From Nitrososphaerota archaeon (lineage in GTDB: Archaea > Thermoproteota > Nitrososphaeria > Nitrososphaerales > Gagatemarchaeaceae), in assembly GCA_003135575.1 (NCBI GenBank), contig PLCG01000012.1, positions 41,239-47,358 of the forward strand: a stretch of 6,120 nt of DNA, written 5' to 3'. The translations under genes were made by a program, and so were the position numbers. The notes under the pieces were generated by a model. It did no database searches. It saw nothing but the letters and a program-made list of their open reading frames with translations, and was not told the origin of the DNA. Shown in pieces: positions 1 through 6,120 of the stretch. How positions within the stretch are numbered: the first letter of the stretch is position 1; the number at the start of each line of letters is the position of its first letter.

Positions 1-306
1 GAGGCTCTTCCAGAATTTTGCCGGTAGTTCCACATCATTCTCGGAGAGGAGCGTCTTCACGGCAGCAGTGATTGTCCTGATGCTGGTCGGCGCTCTGCCC
101 TTCACTGATTCGAATAGCTGCGCGACATCTGCCTTGTAGTCCCGCCCCGTGGTGAAGTAGCGTTCACAGAGTGCCTCAACTTCGGCTCTTGACTGCACCA
201 CCTTCGGGTCCAGGCTGTAAATTTCTCGGAAGTAGCCCCGATAATAGGAAAGATACATCCCCACGCTGGATGGTTGCAGCTGCTCCAAGAAGCCGAGCCG
301 AGTCAA
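1..306 (-). CDS. Probable tyrosine recombinase/integrase, N-terminal part (runs off left edge)
   Basis: An open frame on the minus strand begins at a TTG (306-304), just after an in-frame TGA (312-310), and continues without a stop to base 1, giving 102 residues. The protein starts MTRLGFLEQLQPSSVGMYL. Residues about 5-102 look like the all-helical core-binding (SAM-like) domain that precedes the catalytic domain in phage-type integrases and Xer recombinases. The most telling stretch is residues 71-101, with RAPTSIRTITAAVK followed by a LLSENDVELPAKFWKSL-type ending, a pattern I associate with archaeal integrases. The catalytic Arg-His-Arg-Tyr residues would lie outside the window, so activity cannot be judged. 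Such enzymes cut and rejoin DNA at specific sites, for element integration or chromosome dimer resolution. The start is supported by a TATA-like box about 33 bases upstream, which implies an almost leaderless mRNA; Met17 (258-256) is an alternative start. GC content is roughly 55 percent by hand count, lower than sampled stretches of the nuo genes, which fits but does not prove acquisition. It could also be another helical DNA-binding protein. Confidence 0.62.
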   Translation of the reverse strand, partial: MTRLGFLEQLQPSSVGMYLSYYRGYFREIYSLDPKVVQSRAEVEALCERYFTTGRDYKADVAQLFESVKGRAPTSIRTITAAVKTLLSENDVELPAKFWKSL

Positions 307-333
307 TTTTCAAGACTCCCGAAGTCGTCGTGA

Positions 334-343
334 TTATTTATAT
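334..343 (-). promoter_or_regulatory. TATA-like box for the leftward recombinase gene
   Basis: Read on the minus strand this is ATATAAATAA, inside an otherwise GC-rich region. Its centre is about 33 bases before the proposed TTG start at 306. Archaeal transcription normally begins about 25 bases after the centre of the TATA box, so the mRNA would have only a few leader bases. No Shine-Dalgarno sequence is seen before the TTG, which agrees with leaderless translation. The assignment rests on position and composition only. Confidence 0.45.
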
Positions 344-366
344 CACCTGTTTGCAGAGTTAAAATA

Positions 367-374
367 TTATATAT
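367..374 (+). promoter_or_regulatory. TATA-like box for the polyprenyl synthase gene
   Basis: TTATATAT lies in the AT-rich run 360-376, about 40 bases before the TTG start at 411. Initiation about 25 bases downstream of the box centre would fall near 396-400 and leave a leader of roughly 10-15 bases. No convincing GGAGG-type ribosome binding site occurs in that leader. The box is back to back with the leftward TATA-like box, so 307-410 appears to be a divergent promoter region. Confidence 0.5.
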
Positions 375-410
375 ATCATGCGAGGCTGATGCGCACCGGT
401 TCTCGCGCTT

Positions 411-1271
411 TTGGCCAAAAAAGATCTAGAATTCCTAGATAGGATAGAGGTCAAGACCAAAGACTACCTCGAAAGGATCAACGGGGCCATAGATGGAGAG
501 CTAAACAGGTACTCAGACTCGAGGTTCCACGGGCCGCTGAAGTACGCCCTCGACGGGGGCAAGCGCATCCGGCCGCTCGTCTTGCTTCTTGCCGCTGAGA
601 CGGTGGGCCACTCGGATGACGAGAAGGTCCTCGACGCGGCGGTGGCGGTCGAGCTCCTCCATGCCGAGTCCATCATCCACGACGACATCATCGACCAGGA
701 GGCGTCGAGGAGGGGGAGGGCGGCCTTCCACGTAAAGTACGGCTACAGCACTTCGCTCCTCACCGCCGACTTTGTGTTTGCCATGATACTCGCGATAGCG
801 GCGAGATATCCCGACAGGAGGGTCGCGACGACCATCAGCAACGCGGCGATGAACATGTGCGAAGGCGAGTACGCCGAGCTGACGATAGATCCGGAAGTTT
901 ACAAGCTTGACTGGGAGGAGTACCTTGAGGTCATCTCCAAGAAGACAGCCGCCCTCTTCGAGACCGCGGTGAGGTTGGGAGGCCTCGCGGGCGGCGCGTC
1001 GCCGGAGAAGCTCGAGGCGCTCACGGAGTACGGAAGGTATCTCGGGATCGCTTATCAGATACACGACGACATCCTAGACTGGGGGACGGAGGACAAGATC
1101 ACTGCCGCGCTCAAGCGGAAGGGAGAAGAGAGGCTGCTCCTCGCTCGGCTTCAATCCATGAGGCACTCGTACGCCAAGAAAGCGAAGGACAGGCTCGCCC
1201 TTCTTGACGAGAGCGCCGCGACCTCGCTCCTGCGGGAGCTCACCGACTTTTCTGTAGAGCGGGACTTTTAG
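411..1271 (+). CDS. Polyprenyl diphosphate synthase (GGPP/FPP synthase family), short form
   Basis: This is a trans-isoprenyl diphosphate synthase of 286 residues; such enzymes add isopentenyl diphosphate to an allylic diphosphate to build C15, C20 or longer chains in the cytosol. In archaea the products feed ether lipids and quinone tails. Visible motifs are GGKRIRP (49-55, substrate-binding Lys and Arg), the first Asp-rich motif DDIID (91-95) followed by Arg100-Arg101, KTA (178-180), and the second Asp-rich motif in QIHDDILD (Asp219, 220, 223). Residue 86, five before the first motif, is Glu; this position helps set chain length, so the product length is uncertain and the idsA symbol is withheld. 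The usual segment after the second motif (a GKxxGxD...GKxTLP-like stretch) is absent, and the chain is about 35-40 residues shorter than typical relatives. The C-terminal helix ending LTDFSVERDF is normal. The start is TTG; an in-frame ATG at 378 is followed by a stop at 387, and no other in-frame start lies near. Confidence 0.9.
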   Translation: MAKKDLEFLDRIEVKTKDYLERINGAIDGELNRYSDSRFHGPLKYALDGGKRIRPLVLLLAAETVGHSDDEKVLDAAVAVELLHAESIIHDDIIDQEASRRGRAAFHVKYGYSTSLLTADFVFAMILAIAARYPDRRVATTISNAAMNMCEGEYAELTIDPEVYKLDWEEYLEVISKKTAALFETAVRLGGLAGGASPEKLEALTEYGRYLGIAYQIHDDILDWGTEDKITAALKRKGEERLLLARLQSMRHSYAKKAKDRLALLDESAATSLLRELTDFSVERDF

Positions 1272-1281
1272 GCTCGCCTAA
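1268..1281. repeat. Small inverted repeat spanning the convergent gene junction
   Basis: The arms TTAGGC and GCCTAA are separated by two bases and contain the TAG stop codons of both the polyprenyl synthase (1269-1271) and nuoN (1278-1280 on the plus strand, read on the minus). Part of the symmetry is inevitable when two convergent genes both end in TAG. The loop is too tight for a full hairpin, so perhaps four or five pairs could form. A TTTT run (1266-1269) lies at the plus-strand end. It may help mark the 3' ends, but there is no strong T-tract terminator for either gene. Confidence 0.25.
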
Positions 1282-2771
1282 TGGCCTGCGAGCGCAGGCA
1301 CCGCGTTCTGGGCGAACGATATGATGGGTCCCGGGAATATGCCGAACGCGACTATCAGCGCGACGAGCACCCCGAGTATCAGGACGAACGACAAGGGCTC
1401 TTGCATCGGGCTCGCGTCTCCGTCCGGCTCGTCCATGTACATGCGCTTGATCACCCATCCGTAGTAGCCGACGCTCAGCGCGCTGTTGAGGACGCCCGCG
1501 ACGGCGAGCCAGGCGTAAGGGCCATTGAGGACCGAGGTGAAGAGGAGGAGCTTGCTCCAGAACCCGCTGAGCGGTGGGACGCCCGCTAGCGAGAGGAAGG
1601 AGACTGCCATCGCTAGGGCCGTCACTGGCATGCGCTTCCCAAGCCCGTCGAAGGCTTCGACGGTACCGCTCCCGAGCTTGAGGATCACGAGGCCAGCACC
1701 GAGGAACGCCGCGCCCTTCATGACGGAGTGATTGATGATGTGGAAGAGGGCCCCTGTCATCCCCAGCTGAGCCTGCTGCGAGAAGGCCGCGTTCCCCTGC
1801 CCGTAGGAGTAGATCACAAAGCCGATGAGGATGTAGCCCGCCTGCGCGATGCTGGAGTAGGCAAGGAGTCGCGTCATGCTCTTCTGAGTGAGCGCGGCCA
1901 GGTTCCCGAGGGTCATGGTCGCCAGGGCGAGGACGGCAAGGACGTTCGGGATCGTGAAGAGGCCTCCCTGAGGAGTGAGAGCGTAGACCGTAGAGATCGC
2001 CAGGACCACCCGGATGCTGGCCACGAATCCTGCCTTCTTGGTGGCAGCCGCGAAGAGCGCGGCGATGGGCGTGGGGGCCCCCTCGTACGCATCGGGGGCC
2101 CACATGTGGAACGGGACGATAGACATCTTGAAGCCGAAGCCGACGATGAAGAGGAGCACCGCGATGCCAGCGACTGGGTTCGTGAGCTGCGAGCCCAGAG
2201 AGGTGGCGGCCGCGGCGATACCTGTAGTCCCCGTGAGGCCGTATGTGAGGCTGATCGCATAGAGGATGATCGCAGACGAGAGTGCGCCGAGGACTGCGTA
2301 CTTGACGGCCGCCTCGTTGGACTCTTCCCGGTGCTTCTGGAAACCGGCGAGAGCGTAGGTTGGGATGCTCATCAGCTCCCAAGCGACGAAGAGCATCAGG
2401 AGGTCGGTGGAATACGACAGGAGCAGCATCCCGAGCGCCGCGAAAGACAGCAGAGAATAGTAGAACGGGGAGTTGCTCTCTGTGCTCGACGGTACGAGCG
2501 TGAGGGAGCCGACCGCGACGAAGAGGGTGACGAAGAGCGTCAGGATCGCGAAAAGGTTCCCCAAAGAGTCGGAGGCCAGCAGCGTGCCGAACGGCGACGA
2601 GCCCCCGGGTCCCGCAAGCGCGTTGAGAGCGATGGATGCGAGGGCCACGGTGAGCGTGGCGATGAGCAGGTAGCCTGCGAGGTTACCACGCTTCCCGAAG
2701 AACTGGAGGAACGGCGTCCCGAGAGCGGCGACCGCGAGGGCCGCGACGGCGAACAGGATGTAGTAGGCCAT
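1278..2771 (-). CDS. nuoN: Complex I antiporter-like membrane subunit N
   Basis: NuoN is one of three Mrp-antiporter-like subunits that carry protons through the membrane arm of complex I or its archaeal relatives. From the chosen start the protein has 497 residues, close to the usual size, and is a string of hydrophobic helices. Proton-path residues are visible: Glu132 in AWELMSIP (TM5), Lys215 in GFGFKMSIVPFH (TM7), Lys245/Lys246 in AATKKAGF (TM8), His344, His348 and Lys352 in FHIINHSVMKG, and Lys407 in SGFWSK (TM12). The ATG at 2771-2769 is preferred because it shares its A with the TGA of nuoM (TGATG), follows an AAGGAGG sequence, and opens directly into a hydrophobic helix (MAYYILFAV). 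An in-frame ATG at 2810 would add 13 polar residues (MDDQPGTRRPARL), which does not suit the first membrane helix. It is the last gene of the cluster in view, ending six bases from the convergent prenyl synthase gene. Confidence 0.95.
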   Translation of the reverse strand: MAYYILFAVAALAVAALGTPFLQFFGKRGNLAGYLLIATLTVALASIALNALAGPGGSSPFGTLLASDSLGNLFAILTLFVTLFVAVGSLTLVPSSTESNSPFYYSLLSFAALGMLLLSYSTDLLMLFVAWELMSIPTYALAGFQKHREESNEAAVKYAVLGALSSAIILYAISLTYGLTGTTGIAAAATSLGSQLTNPVAGIAVLLFIVGFGFKMSIVPFHMWAPDAYEGAPTPIAALFAAATKKAGFVASIRVVLAISTVYALTPQGGLFTIPNVLAVLALATMTLGNLAALTQKSMTRLLAYSSIAQAGYILIGFVIYSYGQGNAAFSQQAQLGMTGALFHIINHSVMKGAAFLGAGLVILKLGSGTVEAFDGLGKRMPVTALAMAVSFLSLAGVPPLSGFWSKLLLFTSVLNGPYAWLAVAGVLNSALSVGYYGWVIKRMYMDEPDGDASPMQEPLSFVLILGVLVALIVAFGIFPGPIISFAQNAVPALAGH

Positions 2772-4282
2772 CAGCCGTGCAGGCCTCCTTGTACCAGGCT
2801 GGTCGTCCACTGGGCGACCGGCGCAGCGGGGGAGAGCACCAAGAACGAGAATGCCGTGAGGAGGACGAGCGGGACGAGGTAGAGCGCGACTATCGTGGCG
2901 TCGGCCCTCGAGATGTCCTTCGAGGCCCCGGCTGTCGCGGCTCCGGGTGGCGCGGGGTCTATGATGACGCGCTTTAGCATCCAGAGGAAGTATGCCCCGG
3001 TTATCACGGGGACCAGGATGGTGACCGCTGTCGACACATAGGCGGAGATGCCACCCGAGATCACCATGAGCTCAGCCAGGAAGCTGGCGAACGGAGGGAT
3101 GCCCATGGCGGCGCAGCTCGAGGCCGCGAGCAGAGCCGCGGTCAAAGGCGCTCTCTGCCCCATCCCTCCGAGAAGCGGGATCTTCCTTGTGCCGGACTGG
3201 CTCTCGACGAACCCGGAGAGGGTGAAGAGCGCCCCGACCGCGAGGGCGTGGGTGAACATGAGGAAGATGGCCCCCTCGATCCCCAGCGGGTTCCCTGAGG
3301 CGACGGACGCGAAGGCCCCGAAGAGCACGAAGCCCATGTGGCTGATGCTGGTGTAGGCGAACATCCGCTTCAGGTCGCTTGTGAGGAGGGCAACGATCGC
3401 CCCGTAGAACATGGAGACTATCGCGACGATGATGAAGGCCCAGGCGTACTGGAACGACGCCTGCGGGAAGAGGCCGATCGCGATCCTGATCACGCCGTAT
3501 CCTGCGAACTTGGGGAGGATGCCCGAGAGGAGGACGTTGACGGGGGCGGGCGCCTGCTCGTAGGCGTCCGGCTGCCAGCTATGCAGGGGGAAGATTGGGA
3601 GCTCGACCGCGAGACCCACGAAGACCGCGAGGAGAGGGAGGTACTGGAGGCCCGCCGGGATCTTCCCGACCAGGTTGGGGATGTCGAACGTCGATGGCGA
3701 CGTCCCAATGTATAGGCTCAGGAAGCCGAGGAGCATGACCGCGCTGCCGGCGAACGTGAAGATGATGAACTTCAGGGCGGCGTACCTCCTCCTGTCTCCG
3801 CCCCAGATGCCGATGAGGAAGAACATCGGGATCAGGGTCAGCTCCCAGAAGAGGTAGAAGACGACGAGATTGAGAGACGTGAACGCCCCCATGATCGAGG
3901 CCTCTACGAAGAGGAGGAGCGAGTAGAATGCGGGCTCCCTCTTGGAAATTAGCGACCTCGAACTCAGGATCGAGAGGACCGCTAGGATCGCAGAGACTAA
4001 GAGGAGAGGGGCGCTCAGCCCGTCCGTCCCCAGGAGGATGTCGACTCCGAACCCTTGGAGGCTGATCCATGGGTGGTCCTCCATGAGTGCGTACTGGCCT
4101 AGCGAAGGCGTGCTCGAATAGACCGACCAGAAGGCGTACCCTGCGACCAGGAGAGTCGCGCAAGCGAAAGCGGCGGCCAGGTATGAGGCGGTCTTGCGTC
4201 CCGTTCCCAGGCTGGAGAGCGCGTAGGTGACGGCGCTCCCGACGAGCGGGAGGAGGATGAGAAACGAAAGGACGTAGCTCAT
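2771..4282 (-). CDS. nuoM: Complex I antiporter-like membrane subunit M
   Basis: NuoM is the middle of the three antiporter-like subunits of the complex I membrane arm. The protein has 503 residues, normal for the family, and is largely hydrophobic. Visible signature residues are Glu147 in FWELTLIP (TM5), Lys258 in GILPKFAGYG (TM8), Lys305 and His315 in LKRMFAYTSISHMGF, His345 in MFTHALAVGALF, and Glu404 in FASFLAEL (TM12, where NuoM normally has Glu rather than Lys). The oddity is TM7: where NuoM usually reads AVKxPxxPLH with the essential Lys (Lys234 in E. coli), this protein reads AVELPIFPLH, with Glu227 encoded by GAG at 3604-3602. Glu404 and the order between nuoL and nuoN support M rather than a duplicated L or N. 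The ATG at 4282 lies two bases after the nuoL stop. A GGGGTG sequence (4299-4294) 11 bases upstream may serve as ribosome binding site. The TGA stop overlaps the nuoN start by one base. Confidence 0.95.
   Translation of the reverse strand: MSYVLSFLILLPLVGSAVTYALSSLGTGRKTASYLAAAFACATLLVAGYAFWSVYSSTPSLGQYALMEDHPWISLQGFGVDILLGTDGLSAPLLLVSAILAVLSILSSRSLISKREPAFYSLLLFVEASIMGAFTSLNLVVFYLFWELTLIPMFFLIGIWGGDRRRYAALKFIIFTFAGSAVMLLGFLSLYIGTSPSTFDIPNLVGKIPAGLQYLPLLAVFVGLAVELPIFPLHSWQPDAYEQAPAPVNVLLSGILPKFAGYGVIRIAIGLFPQASFQYAWAFIIVAIVSMFYGAIVALLTSDLKRMFAYTSISHMGFVLFGAFASVASGNPLGIEGAIFLMFTHALAVGALFTLSGFVESQSGTRKIPLLGGMGQRAPLTAALLAASSCAAMGIPPFASFLAELMVISGGISAYVSTAVTILVPVITGAYFLWMLKRVIIDPAPPGAATAGASKDISRADATIVALYLVPLVLLTAFSFLVLSPAAPVAQWTTSLVQGGLHG
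2784..2790 (-). promoter_or_regulatory. nuoN: Ribosome binding site for nuoN, inside the end of nuoM
   Basis: AAGGAGG on the minus strand lies 12 bases before the ATG at 2771. The spacing is slightly long, but the match to the anti-Shine-Dalgarno sequence is strong. Together with the TGATG overlap it supports this start over the upstream ATG at 2810 and suggests translation of nuoN coupled to nuoM. Confidence 0.55.
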
Positions 4283-4284
4283 CG

Positions 4285-6120
4285 CTAGCCGAGCACCCCT
4301 GTCGTCAAGATGAACAAGATGAGGATGACCGCGAGGCCGATGGCGAAGATCAGTGTGTATCTCTCAAGGACGCCGTTCTGGATCCTCCTGATGGCCCTCG
4401 AGATGGACTCGCCGTCGATGGCGACGTCGGTCGCAAGCGCATCGACTACGTTCCCATCGACCCAGTTGCCTGCACGCGAGACATAGACGCCTAGGGCAGC
4501 AGTGGCGGAGTTGACGCGCTCCAGCCCGCGCAGCTCAAAGCCGTTGAAGAGCCACCGCGAGATGGCGAGCACTGGGTCCACGAAGACCCTGTAGTAGAGC
4601 GCGTTGAGGTACCACCTGTTCTCGAGGAACTTGTAGAGCCCGTGCATAAGGCCGGTCTGGCCCACCATGGTGCTCGGCTCCACCCGCCTCGCGATGTAGA
4701 CCATGTAGGCCGCTGCGAGGCCGACGAGGATGAACGCGAAGGCGATGGCCGACGACTCCACGTTGAAGGAGAACGCGGTCGAGGCTCCCGAGAGGACGGC
4801 GTTCGGGAAAAGGCCCTTGAGATAGGCCGTGGAGGCTCCCTGAAGCGCCCCATCGATGTTGAGGAGGGGAGCTAGGACACCGATGAGGACTGTCATGCCC
4901 CCCAAGATGGCGTATGGGATCCAGCCCAAGGGGCCGGTCTCGTGCGGCGGATGTTCTTGTTGCTGCTCGCTGCTCTTGCCGAAGAATATCAGGCCGAACA
5001 TCCTGAACGTGTAGAAGGCGGTTATCCCTGCTGTGACGGCGCCGACCGCGAACAGGCCCCACTGCCCCGCGTCCCATGCGGTCGCGAGGACGGCGTCCTT
5101 GCTCCAGAACCCGCTGAAGGGAGGGATGCCCGAGAGCGAGGCCGCGGCGATGAGGAAGACCGCGAAGGTCAGTCTCATCTTGTCCTTGAGGCCGCCCATC
5201 CCGTTCACGTACTTCGTCCCGGTGACGTGGATGAGTACTCCGGCGGCCATGAAGAGGCAGGCCTTGAAGATGGCATGGGAGGTCAGGTGGAAGAGCCCGG
5301 CTGAGAGGCCCTGAGCGAAGTTCGAGGAGAGCCCAGTAATGCCGAGCGCCATTATCATGTATCCGATCTGCGATGCTGTCGAGTACGCAAGGATCTTCTT
5401 CAGCTCGAACCCTACCATGCCTTGGGTCGCCATCAGGAAGGCGGTGATCGCGCCGATCCACGCGACGGTAAGGAAGAACGGCTGGATGAGGCCTGGGTTA
5501 GCCTGCATCGCGAAGTAGAAGATGGGGCCGATCCTCGCGACTAGGACCACACCCGCGTTCACCATCGTCGCTGCGTGTATGAGGGCGGACACGGGGGCTG
5601 GGCCTGCCATCGCGTCAGGCAGCCATTCTTGGAGCGGGAACTGGGCCGACTTGCCGATCGCGCCCCCGAAGAGCAGGAGGGCCGCGGGGACCAGCAGGCC
5701 TGCGTTCGAGAGGGAGGTCGCCCAAGAGTTGCTGCTCGCGAGCGCCTGGAAGCTGAAGGTGTGAGCGTAGATGAAGACGAGGAAAAGGCCGACGAGCATC
5801 GCCATGTCGCCTATCCTTGTCATGACGAACGCCTTCATGCCGGCGTGCGACGGGGAGTAGGCCTGCTCCTCTCCCAAGGCTTTCTGCCCCGGCGTGCCCA
5901 CCCAGGAGTCCGCCTCGTCGTGGTAATGGAAGCCTATCAGCGCGTAGCTGCAGAGCCCGACGCCCTCCCAGCCGATGAAGAGCGAAAGGAGGTTGTTTGA
6001 GAGAACTATGAGGAGCATGTTCCCGAGGAAGAAGTTCATGAAGAACCAGTAGCGAGTGAGCCCGTGCTCGCCCCGCATGTAGTCGAGGCTGTAGACCATG
6101 ATGAGCAGGCCGATGGCCGT
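4285..6120 (-). CDS. nuoL: Complex I antiporter-like membrane subunit L, N-terminus outside window
   Basis: NuoL is the distal antiporter-like subunit of the complex I membrane arm and carries the long lateral helix that braces NuoM and NuoN. The frame stays open to base 6120 (residues TAIGLLI before the Met at 6099), so that Met is internal; by comparison with E. coli NuoL about 90 residues are missing. Counting from the Met at 6099: Glu45 in GWEGVGLCSY (TM5), Asp98 in TRIGDM, Lys150 in GKSAQFPLQEWLPDAM (TM7), His175 in SALIHAATMV, Lys234/235 in FELKKILAYS, His271, His275 and Lys279 in HLTSHAIFKA, and Lys334 in SGFWSKD (TM12). All main proton-path residues are therefore present. Residues about 490-580 are amphipathic and match the lateral helix, starting ENRWYLNALYYRVFVDP, followed by a final membrane helix (582-600). 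Between GF and MKAF (57-89) lies a longer loop than in bacterial NuoL. It is the first gene of the L-M-N run in view; its promoter and partners lie to the right. Confidence 0.95.
   Translation of the reverse strand, partial: TAIGLLIMVYSLDYMRGEHGLTRYWFFMNFFLGNMLLIVLSNNLLSLFIGWEGVGLCSYALIGFHYHDEADSWVGTPGQKALGEEQAYSPSHAGMKAFVMTRIGDMAMLVGLFLVFIYAHTFSFQALASSNSWATSLSNAGLLVPAALLLFGGAIGKSAQFPLQEWLPDAMAGPAPVSALIHAATMVNAGVVLVARIGPIFYFAMQANPGLIQPFFLTVAWIGAITAFLMATQGMVGFELKKILAYSTASQIGYMIMALGITGLSSNFAQGLSAGLFHLTSHAIFKACLFMAAGVLIHVTGTKYVNGMGGLKDKMRLTFAVFLIAAASLSGIPPFSGFWSKDAVLATAWDAGQWGLFAVGAVTAGITAFYTFRMFGLIFFGKSSEQQQEHPPHETGPLGWIPYAILGGMTVLIGVLAPLLNIDGALQGASTAYLKGLFPNAVLSGASTAFSFNVESSAIAFAFILVGLAAAYMVYIARRVEPSTMVGQTGLMHGLYKFLENRWYLNALYYRVFVDPVLAISRWLFNGFELRGLERVNSATAALGVYVSRAGNWVDGNVVDALATDVAIDGESISRAIRRIQNGVLERYTLIFAIGLAVILILFILTTGVLG
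4294..4299 (-). promoter_or_regulatory. nuoM: Possible ribosome binding site for nuoM
   Basis: GGGGTG on the minus strand ends 11 bases before the nuoM ATG and lies inside the last codons of nuoL. The match is weaker than the AAGGAGG before nuoN, but the similar spacing makes it plausible. Coupling by termination at the nuoL TAG, two bases before the ATG, may matter more. Confidence 0.35.

Noticed and set aside
171..362. 63-residue plus-strand open frame
   Set aside because: It starts at a GTG antisense to the recombinase frame, runs into the AT-rich promoter region, and has low-complexity composition with no recognisable domain. The minus-strand frame over the same bases gives a coherent helical protein.
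378..389. Upstream in-frame ATG as start of the polyprenyl synthase
   Set aside because: The ATG at 378 is followed in frame by CGA GGC TGA, so it stops at 387-389 before reaching the gene. The ATG at 389 is out of frame.
1080..1145. Possible frameshift explaining the shortened prenyl synthase
   Set aside because: The frame reads smoothly from the second Asp-rich motif into the normal C-terminal helices, so an in-frame loss is more likely than a sequencing error.
1551..1570. A 20-base stretch identical to 5098-5117
   Set aside because: Both copies encode the conserved SGFWSK motif of TM12 in NuoN and NuoL. Paralogy plus the same codon choices explain the identity; no mobile or regulatory repeat is needed.
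1240..2382. Minus-strand open frame of 380 residues in another frame of nuoN
   Set aside because: Its Arg/Pro/His-rich composition is typical of a frame-shifted shadow, and the true frame carries all NuoN motifs.
1728..2882. Long plus-strand open frame (384 residues) across nuoN
   Set aside because: It is antisense to clear nuoN and nuoM coding sequence. The translation is rich in Arg, Glu, Asp and Gly, the usual shadow of GC-rich membrane protein codons.
4535..5461. Minus-strand open frame of 308 residues in another frame of nuoL
   Set aside because: It is a shadow frame, rich in Arg, Pro and His, with no motifs; NuoL occupies the same bases with full family signatures.

Overview
The window looks like a GC-rich archaeal chromosome, most plausibly from the Thaumarchaeota/Nitrososphaeria–Bathyarchaeia part of the tree. 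Four things point this way: archaeal-style TATA elements only 25-40 bases ahead of starts with little or no leader, a short archaeal-type trans-polyprenyl diphosphate synthase, complex I subunits ordered L-M-N with an archaeal-looking loop in NuoL, and an archaeal-type tyrosine recombinase N-terminus. The phylum is inferred from remembered family features, not from a search.

Layout. Bases 1-306 (minus strand) hold the first 102 residues of a probable tyrosine recombinase that runs off the left edge. It starts at a TTG and is slightly less GC-rich than the rest. Bases 307-410 are an AT-rich divergent promoter region with one TATA-like box for each direction. Bases 411-1271 (plus strand) encode a 286-residue polyprenyl diphosphate synthase with both Asp-rich motifs but a shortened segment after the second. 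It converges, with a six-base gap, on the nuo cluster that fills the rest of the window on the minus strand: nuoL (5' part outside the window), nuoM and nuoN, read from right to left.

How the genes work together. NuoL, NuoM and NuoN are the three antiporter-like membrane subunits that form the proton-pumping arm of respiratory complex I or its archaeal relatives. They are packed as an operon: nuoL and nuoM are 2 bases apart, and nuoM and nuoN share one base in a TGATG junction. The electron-input subunits are not in view, so the donor (ferredoxin, F420H2 or NADH) cannot be read here. The prenyl synthase makes isoprenoid diphosphates, which could feed membrane lipids or the tail of a respiratory quinone. 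That link to the nuo cluster is only suggested by adjacency.

I see no wholly new system. The best second looks are a Glu in place of the key TM7 Lys of NuoM, the missing segment after the second Asp-rich motif of the prenyl synthase, and the truncated recombinase gene at the left edge. No tRNA, rRNA, CRISPR array or insertion sequence was recognised. No stretch longer than about 300 bases lacks a gene.
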